A DNA stretch of 64,000 nt from Bostrychus sinensis (Eukaryota; Chordata; Actinopteri; Gobiiformes; Eleotridae), in NCBI GenBank assembly GCA_020698575.1, contig CM036244.1, forward strand, positions 5,388,359 to 5,452,358, given 5' to 3'. A model generated the notes under the pieces. The model saw only the letters and a program-made list of their open reading frames with translations. It ran no database searches and was not told the DNA's origin. A program made the translations under genes and the position numbers. Shown piece by piece: positions 22,708 to 35,088 of the stretch (its first letter is position 1; each line of letters begins with the position of its first letter).

Positions 22708-23649
22708 TTAAGCGACAGAAGAAACCTTCCTCTTAAACATCATGAGGATAATCTTCCGTATTTCCTTGGACTGGATCCCGTAGATGATGGGGTTGAGGCT
22801 GCTTGGGACCACGTGGTACATGATGGTTATGAACTTACGCTCCTGGGTTAAATCTGGAAAGCGGTGGAAGGTGATGATCAACATCCCACTGAAGAGGAAG
22901 ATCAGGTAGACCACCAGGTGAGTGCTGCAGGTCTGCAGGGCCTTACGGTTCAGGGACTTGTTCTTGCTGCTCAGACACACCACGGTGATCTTGGAGTAGG
23001 TCAGGACCATGCTCCCGATGGAGGCCGAGAACAGGACGACGGTGAAGAAAAGCCCGTACACGTTATTGATGAAGGTGCTTTCGCAGGAGAGCTTAAAGAG
23101 CGAGGCGTTGCTGCAGTAAAGTCCGGAGACCACGGTCCGACAGCGGCCGAGTCTGAACGTCAGCCCGATGAGGACCGCCACGAAGAGGAACGCCACGCCC
23201 CACGCCCCGACCGTCAGCCTCACCATGGTCTTACCCGTCACAATGGCGGAGTAGCGCAGAGGGTCGCAGATGGCCACGTAGCGGTCGAACGCCATGATCA
23301 TGAGGATGGTGTGGGCCGTGGTGTTGAAGAGGTGCGAGAGGAAGGCCTGGACCACGCACTCGTACAGGTGGATGAGGCGCGCCGCGGGGGGCCGCAGCAC
23401 GTCCAGCAGGAGCCGCGGGATCACCGTGGAGTTCCCCAGCACGTCGTTGGCCGCGAGGTTGAGGTACAGCAGGTACATGGGCTGGTGCAGGCTGACGTTC
23501 AGGCAGATCAGCAGCGAGATGCCCAGGTTGGCCGCCAGGATGAAGAGGTAGAAGAAGAGAACCACCAGGAACACGGCGAGGGAGGAGTCCTGGGACACCG
23601 TCAGGCCGTCCAGAAGCAGGACCAGGCCGTCAGAGCTGGAGTTCTCCAT
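22708..23649 (-). CDS. Odorant receptor, 313 aa
   Basis: An intact single-coding-exon odorant receptor. N-glycosylation site NSS at 3-5; TM1 around 23-50; LHQPMYLLYLN at 54-64; C98 before TM3; FDRYVAICDPLRY at 121-133 (DRY 122-124); ECL2 cysteines C170, C179 and C189; NRKALQTCSTHL at 234-245; PSSLNPIIYG at 282-291. I start at the ATG at 23649 because it aligns with the MEN start of both neighbours. The frame is open eight codons further, but those codons overlap TTGTTTTAG and CCCAGGCAG, likely splice acceptors, and contain no ATG. It converges with the pseudogene, which looks like its closest relative. Family-level function is certain; the odorant is unknown. Confidence 0.96.
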   Translation of the reverse strand: MENSSSDGLVLLLDGLTVSQDSSLAVFLVVLFFYLFILAANLGISLLICLNVSLHQPMYLLYLNLAANDVLGNSTVIPRLLLDVLRPPAARLIHLYECVVQAFLSHLFNTTAHTILMIMAFDRYVAICDPLRYSAIVTGKTMVRLTVGAWGVAFLFVAVLIGLTFRLGRCRTVVSGLYCSNASLFKLSCESTFINNVYGLFFTVVLFSASIGSMVLTYSKITVVCLSSKNKSLNRKALQTCSTHLVVYLIFLFSGMLIITFHRFPDLTQERKFITIMYHVVPSSLNPIIYGIQSKEIRKIILMMFKRKVSSVA

Positions 23650-23903
23650 CTGCCTGGGACTAAAACAAGACACAGGTTAAAACCAGCTACCGGCACTGCA
23701 TACTGCCGCTGTGCTCTTGGGCCTTGCCCTCAGCGTGCGTGGCTCTGCTGTGAGAGCATTGTCCTTCTGCCCAGAAACAAAAACCTGAGATTGAGGACAG
23801 AAGGAATCATGGATCTGACTGTGAAGAATAAAAAATACATAATCTGTCCAAAAACAAGGAGCAGAGAGAGCAGAAAAGTTTACTCCATGACACAACAAAC
23901 ATC

Positions 23904-23911
23904 AGCTTTTA
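23904..23911 (-). promoter_or_regulatory. Candidate TATA box of the minus-strand receptor
   Basis: The minus strand reads AAAGTATAAAAGCTGATG about 255 bp upstream of the receptor ATG. A short leader spliced to the CAG just before the ATG would be compatible, but the donor is not clear. Confidence 0.35.
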
Positions 23912-24012
23912 TACTTTCTGGTAACACTCATTTCATCTGTCCTTGAAAATAACCAGTTATTATTCGTCTAGACAGTTGATAGTCATATTTATTTTGTAAA
24001 CAAACTCATGGG

Positions 24013-24235
24013 ACCGTCCCAGCTGAACTGGGGCCCCTGCTCCTGCTGCACACGCTCAGTTTGTCACAGCCACACCAGTTCCTCAAGGTCATTATTATGG
24101 ACTTATATAAATCAGTAAGTAGTGGAAATTTACAACCCATGATGTAATGTCCACTTAACCTGCCCCTTTATTCTGATGTCATCAACATTTAACCACGCCC
24201 ACTAAACTGCGCCCCCTAGTGGCAGTGACACTAAA
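24013..24235 (-). repeat. Dispersed repeat, short copy
   Basis: The reverse complement matches the two ends of the 3430-4312 repeat but joins them directly (TACTGATTTATATAAGTCC), lacking the 650-bp middle. Confidence 0.7.
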
Positions 24236-24330
24236 CTACAACCAGGAACCAAACTCTGTCCCTCTGTGTTTTATCTTCTCTACAGTGAGGCCCAGTGTTT
24301 CCCTCACAGTCACACATTTCTCAAAGAATG

Positions 24331-24460
24331 CATGAAGATGAACACATGAAGATGAACACATGAAGATGAACACATGAAGATGAACACATGAAGATGAACA
24401 CATGAAGGTGAACACATGAAGATGAACACATGAAGATGAACACATGAAGATGAACACATG
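24331..24460 (+). repeat. 14-bp minisatellite, about nine copies
   Basis: Units of ATGAAGATGAACAC with one AAGGTG variant. Confidence 0.93.
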
Positions 24461-24686
24461 ACATCATGACACAGCACTGAGGTTTTTTTACTATAATAAA
24501 TATATAAAGATTATGAAGCTTGATTATAACCAGCAGAATGTGAATAACACAGATTCCTCACAGCTGAGTGGAGCTTTAGTTCTTAGCATAAAACCATAAG
24601 AAAACCAGCCCTGGTGTTACCAACGACCTAAAGTAACAACATTTATCGCTTGTTTAACTCAAGAAAACTGCTGTGTACGACTAATG

Positions 24687-24687
<1 letters not shown>

Positions 24688-24738
<51 letters not shown>

Positions 24739-24740
24739 GT
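24688..24740 (+). repeat. ATT microsatellite
   Basis: About 17 perfect ATT units followed by GTT units. Confidence 0.93.
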
Positions 24741-24835
24741 TGTTGTTGTGAAGATTTGTAAAGATCAGGAGTAAACAGAGAAACCCAGAGGCCTGAGTAA
24801 TAACTGTCATGGTTGTGGTGCTAAGAGCTGGTCTC

Positions 24836-24877
24836 GGGCCTGGTCCTGGTCCTGGTCCTGGTCCTGGTCCTGGTCTG
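24836..24877 (+). repeat. GGTCCT hexanucleotide array
   Basis: Six to seven tandem CTGGTC/GGTCCT units. Confidence 0.85.
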
Positions 24878-25027
24878 AGGACTCCGGTCTTTTCCGTGGA
24901 GCAAAAGCCTCAGTTGGAAAGTTGAGGGTTTGAATCCCACCTCTGCCCACTATCCTGGGGCCAAACTTAAACTCAGCCTAAACGCTGGGACAGAGCCTGG
25001 GCTGACACCTCCTGCTCCATCAGAGCC

Positions 25028-26235
25028 TCGTCCCTCTGTCCCTCTGTCCCTCTGTCCCTCGGTCCCTCTGTCCCTCTGTCCCTCTGTCCCTCGGTCCCTC
25101 GGTCCCTCTGTCCCTCTGTCCCTCTGTCCCAGTGTCCCTCTGTCCCTCTTTCCCTCTGTCCCTCTGTCCCAGTGTCCCTCTGGTCCTCTGTCCCTCTGTC
25201 CCTCTGTCCCAGTGTCCCTCTGGTCCTCTGTCCCTCTTTCCCTCGGTCCCTCTGTCCCTCTGTCCCTCTTTCCCTCTGTCCCTCTGTCCCTCTGTCCCTC
25301 TTTCCCTCTTTCCCTCTGTCCCTCTGTCCCTCTGTCCCAGTGTCCCTCTGGTCCTCTGTCCCTCTGTCCCTCTGTCCCAGTGTCCCTCTGGTCCTCTGTC
25401 CCTCTGTCCCTCGGTCCCTCTGTCCCTCTGTCCCTCTTTCCCTCTGTCCCTCTGTCCCTCTGTCCCTCTGGTCCTCTGGCCCTCTGTCCCTCTGTCCCTC
25501 TGTCCCTCGGTCCCTCGGTCCCTCGGTCCCTCTGTCCCTCTGGTCCTCTGGTCCTCTGTCCCTCTGTCCCTCTGTCCCTCGGTCCCTCTGTCCCTCTGTC
25601 CCTCGGTCCCTCTGTCCCTCTGGTCCTCTGGTCCTCTGTCCCTCTGTCCCTCTGTCCCTCTGTCCCTCGGTCCCTCTGTCCCTCGGTCCCTCGGTCCCTC
25701 TGTCCCTCTGTCCCTCTGGTCCTCTGTCCTTCTGTTCCTCTGTCCCTCTGTCCCTCTGTCCCTCTGTCCCTCTGGTCCTCTGTCCTTCTGTTCCTCTGTC
25801 CCTCTGTCCCTCTGTCCCTCGGTCCCTCGGTCCCTCTGTCCCTCTGTCCCTCTGTCCCTCTGGTCCTCTGTCCCTCTGTCCCTCTGGTCCTCTGTCCCTC
25901 TGTCCCTCTGTCCCTCGGTCCCTCGGTCCCTCTGTCCCTCTGTCCCTCTGGTCCTCTGTCCCTCTGTCCCTCTGGTCCTCTGTCCCTCGGTCCCTCTGTC
26001 CCTCTGTCCCTCTGTCCCTCTGGTCCTCTGTCCCTCTGTCCCTCTGTTCCTCTGTCCCTCTGTCCCTCTGGTCCTCTGTCCCTCGGTCCCTCTGTCCCTC
26101 TGTCCCTCTGTCCCTCTGGTCCTCTGTCCCTCTGTCCCTCTGTTCCTCTGTCCCTCTGTCCCTCTGGTCCTCTGTCCCTCGGTCCCTCTGTCCCTCTGTC
26201 CCTCTGTCCCTCGGTCCCTCTGTCCCTCTGTCCCG
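25028..26235 (+). repeat. 8-bp minisatellite (CTGTCCCT), about 150 copies
   Basis: Units TGTCCCTC with variants CGGTCCCT, TTTCCCTC, AGTGTCCC and TGGTCCTC; the last lacks one base, which moves the register. Stop-free frames of 360-465 codons on both strands (Pro-Ser-Val-Pro-Leu-Ser or Arg-Asp-Arg-Gly-Thr-Glu-Gly-Gln repeats) are a by-product and not genes. About 120-bp blocks recur within the 3' half, indicating larger duplications. Confidence 0.97.
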
Positions 26236-27965
26236 GTGTGGACAGGACCACAGCGCACACAGCTGACTTATTTAGATTTAGATTTAGTTTTTTCCTTTTC
26301 CCACATGACTTCTTTTATTTTTACTGAACTCTGATCTGATTTTTGTCCTGCACACGAAGAGAAGACGACAATAAACTTTTACTCTGGCATCTTTTTAGAA
26401 AAATTCCGTGCGTTTTCTTTCTGTGCTGTCACTGAGGCTTCACCCTCGCCTGCGTGAACGTGTGAGTGTGATGTTGGTGTTGATGTTTATTCTTTAAACT
26501 GTGTCTAAACTCAGGGCTGTGGTTGATGTTGGAGGACGATCACAGAGCAGTTCTGTTGTTATTCTCCTCAGTAACATTCGTTTTTCTCAGTTGCTTTGAC
26601 ACATTTCTCTTTCAGAAACGTCATTTACAAAAAAAAAAAATCCAAACAGGGCTTCAGGTTCTCAAAACAAAAGCTTTTCTTTGCTAAATGTTCTGGGATC
26701 AAAACTCTTAAAATATCCCTCAAAATCAACACAGAGGACAGTGGATTTGTTCAGTTCCTAAAACCTGACAGATGTTTTTACACAACACAAAGATATTTCT
26801 GTAGAGAAAGTGTCTTTTGCTGATTTGTGTACAGTAGAAAATTAAAACAGTTTGGTTACGGAGCTGGGAAACAGCTCACAGTCCCAGCAAACTGAAGGAA
26901 CACGAGCTTTATTCTTTATTCTGACGTCGTTATCAGTGTCAGTGGGAGAATGCTAACGATACAAAGATATAATTGTTCTGATAAAGAAAAAGAGAGTATG
27001 TATGTTTTTTATTGATGTGATGGCTGCTTTAAAACCCTCTTTAGTGATGAAGCTCACTGTAAACAGCCGTCCCCAGTCCTAGCTTTATTTTTTGTTTTAG
27101 TTTTCTGTAAGAATGCTGTGGATTCTGCTGGCTCTCGGTCAGGACGCTTTTCCCTTTCCTGAGGAAAAACACAGAAACAGAAGTTCCTTCTAATCAGATG
27201 CTGAGAGCTCAGAAAATTTAGTTTTGCAGCTACATTTAAGTTTCTATATTTAAAGAAACAGCTTTTTGACCAACTATTGTTATGTATTTTAGGTCAAAAT
27301 GCTGTCTCTTTAAATCCAGAAACTTAAACCCAGCTGTAAGGAATCGACTTCTGTCTCTGTGAGAGTTCTGAGAAAGAGTTTGAAAACTGTGTGAAATGAT
27401 GAAAATGTTCTAAATGATTTGCAAACCAAAGATTCAGTTGAAATATAAGTTTGAAGAAAAGATCAAACCAGTTTTCAGTAAATGAGCTAAACCCAATGAG
27501 AAAACTGTAAAAGTTTTCGCCTCTGCACTGTTCAAAGCCTTTTCCATCCCACATTAAACTCCTGTGGCTTTCCCTGTGATCCCTGAACATTTAAAGCAGT
27601 TCACAGTTTTCCTTTGTGCTCTGGATTATTGTTCCATCTCAGTTTCTCATGAACAGCCCCACGATCCTCAGCCGCTTCATAAACGAGAACTTTCTGTAAA
27701 AGTCAGCTCCTCGACAGCGCAGAGCTCTGCATCCACAGCTCACTCAAATAAACTCATGAACCTATGTTCATGAAAACTTAATGAGCACAAATACACACAA
27801 CAAAGAAGAAAAAGCCAGACCAGGTCTAGACCTGGACTCAGACTCAAAGATCTTCTAGTTCAGGAGTAAATGCTCCTCTCAAACTAAAAAAAAGCTGTAG
27901 ACCTGAGGACTTTCAGTGTCTTGGTTATCAGTAGTCCTGGATCTGAGCACAGATCTGGCTCCACA
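26236..27965. other. Non-coding, nothing recognised
   Basis: No gene recognised on either strand. Open frames of up to 88 codons resemble nothing I know. Confidence 0.55.
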
Positions 27966-28523
27966 CCAGTCCTGGTTTAGTCCTGGTTTAGACCTGGTTT
28001 AGTCCTGGTTTAGTCCTGGTTTAGACCTGGTTTAGTCCTGGTTTAGACCTGGTTTAGTCCTGGTTAAGTCCTGGTTTAGTCCTGGTTTAGACCTGGTTTA
28101 GACCTGGTTTAGACCTGGTTTAGTCCAGGTTTAGACCTGGTTTAGACCTGGTTTAGTCCTGGTTTAGTCCAGGTTTAGACCTGGTTTAGACCTGGTTTAG
28201 TCCTGGTTTAGTCCTGGTTTAGACCTGGTTTAGACCTGGTTAAGTCCTGGTTTAGTCCAGGTTTAGACCTGGTTTAGACCTGGTTTAGTCCTGGTTTAGT
28301 CCAGGTTTAGACCTGGTTTAGACCTGGTTTAGTCCTGGTTTAGTCCTGGTTTAGACCTGGTTTAGACCTGGTTTAGTCCTGGTTTAGTCCAGGTTTAGAC
28401 CTGGTTTAGACCTGGTTTAGTCCTGGTTTAGTCCTGGTTTAGACCTGGTTTAGACCTGGTTAAGTCCTGGTTTAGTCCAGGTTTAGTCCTGGTTTAGTCC
28501 TGGTTTAGTCCTGGTTTAGTCCA
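27966..28523 (+). repeat. 11-bp minisatellite (CCTGGTTTAGT/A), about 50 copies
   Basis: Same family as at 16352. Variants ACCTGGTTTAG, TCCTGGTTTAG, TCCAGGTTTAG and TCCTGGTTAAG occur in a recurring order of roughly 100-120 bp, so blocks of ten units were copied together. Confidence 0.96.
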
Positions 28524-28599
28524 TCTCTGAGCTGAACATTTACATCACAGAAACACGCAGTAAAAGTATTTATTGAAGTACTCTGAGTTACTAACTGAT

Positions 28600-28990
28600 G
28601 CAGTACAGTAGTTCAGAGTACTTCAGTATATACCCAGTATTACTTGAGAGTACTTCAGTATATACCCAGTATTACTTGAGAGTACTGCGGTGTGTACCTG
28701 GTCTCCGTCGGCAGCTGCAGTCTCGTCTCTGTTTCTCAGCTCTGTCCTGGGTTTTTATGCGCTCTCGCTCTCCTTGCAGTACTCTGATGTAACAAATACT
28801 GCACACGAGGGGGAAGTACTCTGAGCTGAAGTACAAGTAAAAGAACTGTAGTACTCAAGTAGAAGGAAGAGTACTCAACAGCATTATTACACAGTTTAAG
28901 AAGAATAGTACTGCTTCTACTACTGCTACTACTACTACTTTGTTCTACTGCTATAACTACTAATACTACTAATACCACCGCTACTATTAC
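28600..28990 (+). repeat. 32-bp duplication and GTACT-rich degenerate repeat
   Basis: CAGTATATACCCAGTATTAC and flanks occur twice (28617-28680). AGTACAAGTAAAAGAACTGT-type sequence follows, then CTACTA microsatellite to about 28990. The AAGTAC-rich part resembles a common fish MITE but has no clear ends. Confidence 0.6.
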
Positions 28991-29384
28991 TAATAATACT
29001 CCTACACAATTTGCACAGATTTGTTTTTGATAAATCTTTGTGTTTAGTAAAACACATTCATTTCAAATCAGTAAAGAATTTCTATTTTTTTCTAATTCTT
29101 TTTACAGCAGAAAATCAGGAAACATTTAACTGCAGGCTGTGAGTGTGACACAGGTTTCTACTGAATCATAACCAGGAATAATAAAACATTATTTTCTAAT
29201 CATTTAACATAGAAAATGGGTAAAAATAAACAGTTGGCTACAAATATAAAATTAGACACGAACTAAATTATCATTGATAATAAACGACTGTGAAGAAAAA
29301 CACAACAGAGACAATATTAGCTTTTATTAAAACAAACCAACTGTGAACAAAACCAACTTCCTCTGAGAGCTCCAGGAACAGAGA

Positions 29385-30014
29385 ACCCAGGGGCCCCTCC
29401 TGTGGACAGAGAACAGAGAACCCAGGGGCCCCTCCTGTGGACAGAGAACAGAGAACCCAGGGGCCCCTCCTGTGGACAGAGAACAGAGAACCCAGGGGCC
29501 GCTGCTATGGACAGAGAACAGAGAACCCAGGGGCCCCTCCTGTGGACAGAGAACAGAGAACCCAGGGGCCCCTCCTGTGGACAGAGAACAGAGAACCCAG
29601 GGGCCCCTCCTGTGGACAGAGAACAGAGAACCCAGGGGCCCCTCCTGTGGACAGAGAACAGAGAACCCAGGGGCCCCTCCTGTGGACAGAGAACAGAGAA
29701 CCCAGGGGCCGCTGCTGTGGACAGAGAACAGAGAACCCAGGGGCCCCTCCTGTGGACAGAGAACAGAGAACCCAGGGGCCCCTCCTGTGGACAGAGAACA
29801 GAGAACCCAGGGGCCGCTGCTGTGGACAGAGAACAGAGAACCCAGGGGCCCCTCCTGTGGACAGAGAACAGAGAACCCAGGGGCCCCTCCTGTGGACAGA
29901 GAACAGAGAACCCAGGGGCCCCTCCTGTGGACAGAGAACAGAGAACCCAGGGGCCCCTCCTGTGGACAGAGAACAGAGAACCCAGGGGCCCCTCCTGTGG
30001 ACAGAGAACAGAGA
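29385..30014 (+). repeat. 35-bp minisatellite, 18 copies
   Basis: The unit contains GGACAGAGAACAGAGAACCC and AGGGGCCCCTCCTGT. Three or four units read GGCCGCTGCT instead of GGCCCCTCCT. No length changes occur, and three frames stay open. Not a gene. Confidence 0.97.
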
Positions 30015-31028
30015 AGCGTTAGCTTAAAAAACCTCAGTTATCCCCAAACTTAGCTCTGAGGTTCACTGTGGCAGAGGAAAGTTAGCATTAGCATGAGCTA
30101 ATTCATCAACACAACACTTTTCAGACCTGCTCTGATAACTTTAAAGACATTTTTACATTATTAGAAAAGTTAAATTTAGCCAAAGCTAATGCTAACAAAT
30201 AAGCTAACAAATTTGACAGTTAGCATTTTTAGTTACATCAAAGTTCAACACAGACGACTTCCTTTTGTGTCTTTGAGCTTAAATAAAGCATAAATATGAA
30301 TAAAGCTGTCCCTGCTGTGAGTTTTCTGAAGACGGCGTCTCCAAACTGCTCCGACCAATCACACGCCAGCAGAACCCAGCTCAGCCAATGAGAAAGTGAC
30401 ATTTTCAAAAGAGAGGCGGGACTTGCTTAACTGTCACTGAACACAGTATTTTAGGGTAAACTTTAATTCTGGGGCAAAAGTATCTGATATTTAGTGTAAA
30501 TATATTTCCCAAAATAACCAAGTAAAAAATAAACTTAATGTGGCTCAAATTTACTTTGCTCAAAAATCATTTATTACAGCGAGGTCGTGAGGGTTTGAGT
30601 CCGAGACCAAACTCTGTGAACTACAGAGGAAACGTAAAAACAAAAGTGGTTCAAACATAGATTATTTTAATGATTTAATAAAACAGACTCCACAAACTAC
30701 GGTGGCCCCTAGGTGCAAAACAAATTTACAGTTGAGTTAAAAACTAAACGCTTTTACAAATTCACAAAACACAAATACAATTTCTTTTTGTTTTGTAAAT
30801 TTGTAAAAGTGCTTCATGAATTTGTAAAAGTGTTTAGTTTTTAACTCAGCTGTAAATTAGTTTTGCACCTCTGTAACAAACAGTGGGAGAGGCCGAGCGT
30901 TCTGAGGCCTCAAAAACTCAGTGCCAGAGAATACAAGATCAGTGAAACCCAGCTCCAGCTTTGTTTCTGACGAGGAACAACGTTAGAACCTGGAGACAGA
31001 GACAGACCCTTTAAAGTTTACTTACAAC
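30015..31028. other. Non-coding, with a short inverted repeat and a shared 50-bp segment
   Basis: TTACAAATTCACAAAACACA (around 30755) pairs with TTTGTAAATTTGTAAAAGTG and TGAATTTGTAAAAGTG (30790-30830), forming a hairpin-capable region. The segment at 30949-30997 (CCCAGCTCCAGCTTTGTTTC to AACCTGGAGA) recurs at 36830-36879. No gene. Confidence 0.5.
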
Positions 31029-31071
31029 TTCTAGTACTACTACTACTTTTACCACTGCTCCTACCACCACT

Positions 31072-31120
<49 letters not shown>
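31029..31120 (+). repeat. ACT/CTA microsatellite
   Basis: About 15 perfect TAC units after a degenerate lead-in. Confidence 0.92.
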
Positions 31121-31756
31121 GTCATGTCTTTAGGTTAGGCTATGTTAATAAGTTAGTTAAAAGTTATAAATAAGTTCATGATTGCTAAATAAATATGTCC
31201 ATTTAATATTGCAAACTGTTGCAAAAAGTTACGGATAAAATTGTCAGAGTGAGACATCTTCTCCTGTAAGGATCGTTTTTGTTTCAGTGCAGAGTAAGCG
31301 CTCCTGTGCACCATTAGAAGATCTTTGACGTTTTTTCCTCTCGGTGAAAATGAAGCTAGAACCGCGGTAAAAAAGCGGTTTAAACTGGCTCATTAACGCT
31401 GAATGTGCTCTAAACGTTTGAACCTTGGGAAACTTTCATCTTTGTAAGTATTTGTGTGTTCAGAAGCGCTTAGTTTGAGGTTACAGTTGTATTTCATTTG
31501 AACATTGGATGTAAACTTGAGGTTGTTACTGCTGCTAACAAGACTGCTGTGTTACATGTGCATAAGCTAACCTAGCTACTTGTGTTAGCGCACCAAATGT
31601 CCAGTGCAGTTTGTAATACACATTTTTTCTGTATGTTTCAGTTTCTAAAATATAAATCAACTCAAGAGAACGCCATAAAAGTACGCCTTGTATACAGAGT
31701 TTTCTTTATTAGTTCCCTGGCTGTGTAGCTTCACACAGTCAGGCGTCGTGAGGGCA

Positions 31757-31804
31757 GCACAACTACTACAACTACTACTACTACTACTAGTACTACTACT
31801 ACTG

Positions 31805-31836
<32 letters not shown>

Positions 31837-31861
31837 GCTACTACTACTACTGCTACTACTG

Positions 31862-31893
<32 letters not shown>

Positions 31894-31988
31894 GCTACTA
31901 CTACTACTGCTACTACTACAACTACTACTACTACTACTACTACTACTAGTACTACTGCTACTACTACTACTACTACTGTTACTACTGC
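31757..31988 (+). repeat. ACT/CTA trinucleotide array
   Basis: About 77 ACT units with scattered GCT and AGT interruptions. The poly-Leu and poly-Ser frames are repeat artefacts. Confidence 0.95.
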
Positions 31989-32097
31989 TGTCCATGTTAC
32001 CTCTGGCTCTGGGGGGCAGCTGAGGAGGATACAAACAAACTCTGAGCACTGTCTAATTAGAAAGACTGTAGTGCACTAGAGTGTCCACTAGAGGCCC

Positions 32098-32205
32098 CCG
32101 CTGTGGCCCTGCAGGTCCCGCAGGTCCTGCTGGGCCCCGCAGGTCCTGCAGGTCCCGCTGGTCCCGCTGTGGCCCCGCAGGTCCCGCTGTGGCCCCGCAG
32201 GTCTG
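32098..32205 (+). repeat. Degenerate GC-rich repeat (CCCGCAGGTCCCGCTGTGGC)
   Basis: Irregular 11-22 bp units built from CCCGCAGGTC and CCGCTGTGGC. Confidence 0.85.
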
Positions 32206-32574
32206 AGGGTTTATCTGAGGCCCTGTGGTGTCAGTGGTCGGTCTCTAGAGGGCGCTGACCACATTAATGTAATTATAAATCCCAGTCTGGGTCCAGCCTC
32301 GGCCCGGGCTCCAGACCTCGGCTCTGATTCACCCGAGACTCACACCAAAGCCTCCTCAGACCCTCGCCCTGCCCCAAAGTGAACTTTAATTCATGGTCAA
32401 ACCAAGATTCTACTTAAAAAACACATTTTAGCCTAAATTCATTAATAATTAAAATACTTAAAAATACAGGTAATTAACAGTGAATGATGATGAATTTGGG
32501 TCACAAAGTTGGTTCACAAAGTTGGTTCGTCTGATGTTGGCACAGGTGAGAACATGTTTTTTAAAGTTTTTTTT

Positions 32575-33560
32575 TAAGTTTTGAGAAAAATGATGCAGAT
32601 CTTCAGACTTTAGTCAGGAGCTGGTTCCAGTGTGATGTTGTTTAAATGAGAAGCAGAGAATCTTAGGGACTACACAGTTTCTGTGTGGACCGAGATGTTC
32701 AGGTCATCTGTTCAGAACAAAGTTGAAAAAAGATTTTTCAGTGCAGCTGGAGCAATATTATTAACACTTTTAAAGATGGCTCGCAGATTTGAATGTAGAA
32801 TTTGATTGTGGAAACTCAGCATTTTGTATTTGCTGAAAATATTGCAGTGTTTTTTTGTGGAGTACCTTTAGGCCTGGTTACAGAGCGACCTGAGAGGCTG
32901 GGTCTCGTTGGCCTGAGACCAGCGACAAAAACAGAAGGTGATGAACAATTATGGCATAAAATACATCACAGATGCTTCCAGTGTAAGACTGAAGTTTCTA
33001 ATACGACTAAAAGAGGAAATGTTAGATTTTACTGAGTCACACTCATTTGATGTTTTTTAAATCCCAGAGTTTGGTCCAAATGAACACCGAAATATTTCAT
33101 TACACTCACAATGTTTAATTTGAATCCTTTTACATAAATATTAGCCACATTTTTGAGTTTGTTGGTCTTGGTAAAGTACATACCAACAGTTTTTTTTTTT
33201 ATGTTTAGTGTAAGACAAGTCATTTTTAACCAATAACTTTATCCATGGCATAAGTTTAGAGGCTGCTTGCTCTCTGTCCCTGTGTTCGTAGATCTCAGCA
33301 TCAGCTGCGTTTCCTGATGACGTCTGCGTCTCTGTCACTGTTGGAAGATCATTTATGGAAAAGCTGAAAAACAGCGGCCCCAAGATCGATCCTTGTGGGA
33401 CCCCTGCTGTGCATTTTTTTATTTGTTCAAACATTGTACGCAATCTGAAAGATACGATTTTAACCAATGAAGAGCATCATTAGGTAAGTTATAGTGAGAG
33501 AGTTTTAGAAAGGAGTACAGAGTGATTAACTGTGTCAAAGGCTTTTCACCCGTTCACAAA
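32575..33560 (-). mobile_element. Dead LINE: reverse transcriptase and C-terminal remains
   Basis: On the minus strand, KAFDTVNHSVLLSKTLSLYN and LPNDALHWLKSYLSD (about 33545-33440) are followed, in another frame, by AGVPQGSILGPLFF and SINDLPTV (33400-33340). Later come KKTVGMYFTKT and MKYFGVHLDQTLGFKKH (33200-33045). These are reverse transcriptase motifs of non-LTR retrotransposons; the YxDD block is not recognisable. Further on, RAIFKSVNNIAPAALKNLFS near 32740-32800 resembles the usual LINE C-terminus. Frameshifts and stops make it non-functional. Confidence 0.8.
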
Positions 33561-33981
33561 CACAGCACCTCCCTCCTTTATCCAGCAGCAGGCGGTTTCA
33601 CTAATAATGTGTCTGTGCTGTCTGTTTCTGTTTCTGTAGACATCATCTTCACTGAAATGTTCTCAGTTAATATTAATAGTTAATATTATTCATTACAAAG
33701 GGCTCCTCATGTTTTATTTTATCATCAACATTTCCCAGCCTTGTGTTAAATGAGTTCCTGTTTGTCACTGAAAGGTCTCAGACTGAGAAGTGTGTAGAGA
33801 GCGTCCAGAGTCAGAGGGAGGACTGAGGGAGGACTGAGGCCTGGTCCTGACAGCTCTCAGAACACGGTCTTGGACGCCCCCTGCTGGAGGAGGAGGGTGC
33901 TCCAAGTGCCAGAAAACTCACTTCTCACTGGGAAGTAAAAGCAGACAAATCCATATTAACCCATCTGTGTGCTGTCTGTGA

Positions 33982-34276
33982 CAGTGGTTCCCAACCTTTT
34001 TTCCAAGTGACCCCTGCTCTGTCAGTTGTTATGTTCACCTCCCTGACCTGAATAATTAGGAAAAAATAAGTGACTTATTTGGTAAATTTCACTGCAAACT
34101 AAAAGATCACAGAAGTATTATTAATCTATTTTGACAAATTTGTGAACATATTTTCTGTGACCATTGCAGTGCATGAGCCAGACGCTCTTGCATTATCACT
34201 CAGCTCTAGCTTGGCCCTCGTGACCCACTGTTTAGCTTTAGCGACCCCTAGTGGGACCCCAGGTTGGGAATCACTG
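33982..34276. mobile_element. hAT-type MITE, copy 2
   Basis: The ends CAGTGGTTCCCAACCTTTTT and AGGTTGGGAATCACTG are inverted repeats. The flanks GTCTGTGA (33974-33981) and GTCTATGA (34277-34284) are a 7/8 match, the 8-bp duplication expected of hAT. No coding capacity. Related copy at 19662-19938. Confidence 0.85.
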
Positions 34277-35088
34277 GTCTATGAGACTCTCCTGTTGAGA
34301 CAGACTGTAGTACTTGCTTTTCACAGCGGGTCAGGCTGGTTATAGCTTTTCTTCGTCGCGTGTTGGTTCTGCTGAAGTCCTCATTGTCGTTCAGTCCTCT
34401 GTGTATTTTTTTTTTCTTTGTCTTGTTGCCATGTTAAGAACAGTAAAGTCCCACTGACACACAATGTAGCTAACAAACATAAAAAAATCTACTTTTTCCA
34501 CAAGTCTTTGTACAACTGCTGCTGCTGTCCCCATTCACAAATAAAGACAGAGCTGCTCACAGCACGATGCATTCTGGTGTTTTATGAAAAACAAAAACAA
34601 AAAAAAGTCAAGAGTTTGTTTGAGTCAGCATTGCACTGCTCATGTCCCGCCCTTCACGGTTACGCCGCGCGTCATTGTTCTGCCACAGAAATAAAACAAG
34701 TGAAGAGGAACCACTTCTTTGTATAGAACAGAAAGCGTTTGTGTGGCAGCCAGGCTTCTGTGAGACTTAAACCCAGAGTTACACAGAGTTGTGTGGAAAT
34801 CTTTTTGTGACATCCTTTCTTCCGTAGCCTTCGGTCATTTTTGTCTCATAAATGTTTGAACGCTTTCATTTTGTAGATTTATTTTGCTAATGCTAAGGTT
34901 AAGGGTCAACTCCATTCGTCAATTCATATTTTCTGTTTTAGCTTAGGCAATTTCATTATCAACCAATAAAGTTTGCTTTGCTTATGAGAATGATTTTAAG
35001 TTTGCTGTATTGATTTATGATACATATGTTACGTTAAACATTGATTTATGCTGCTTTTGTATCTTAATAAACTTTACTGTAGTTGTGC
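34277..35088. other. Non-coding, nothing recognised
   Basis: No gene or repeat supported. Confidence 0.5.

Noticed and set aside
23650..23673. Eight-codon N-terminal extension of the minus-strand receptor
   Set aside because: No ATG there; the sequence overlaps splice-acceptor-like TTGTTTTAG/CCCAGGCAG, and both neighbours start at MEN.
25020..26334. Open frames of 364-465 codons on both strands
   Set aside because: They only translate the 8-bp array in different frames. Composition is pure repeat and no domain is present.
27966..28523. Telomere-like GGTTTAG motif
   Set aside because: The unit is 11 bp with TCC/ACC between motifs. It is not a TTAGGG or TTTAGGG array.
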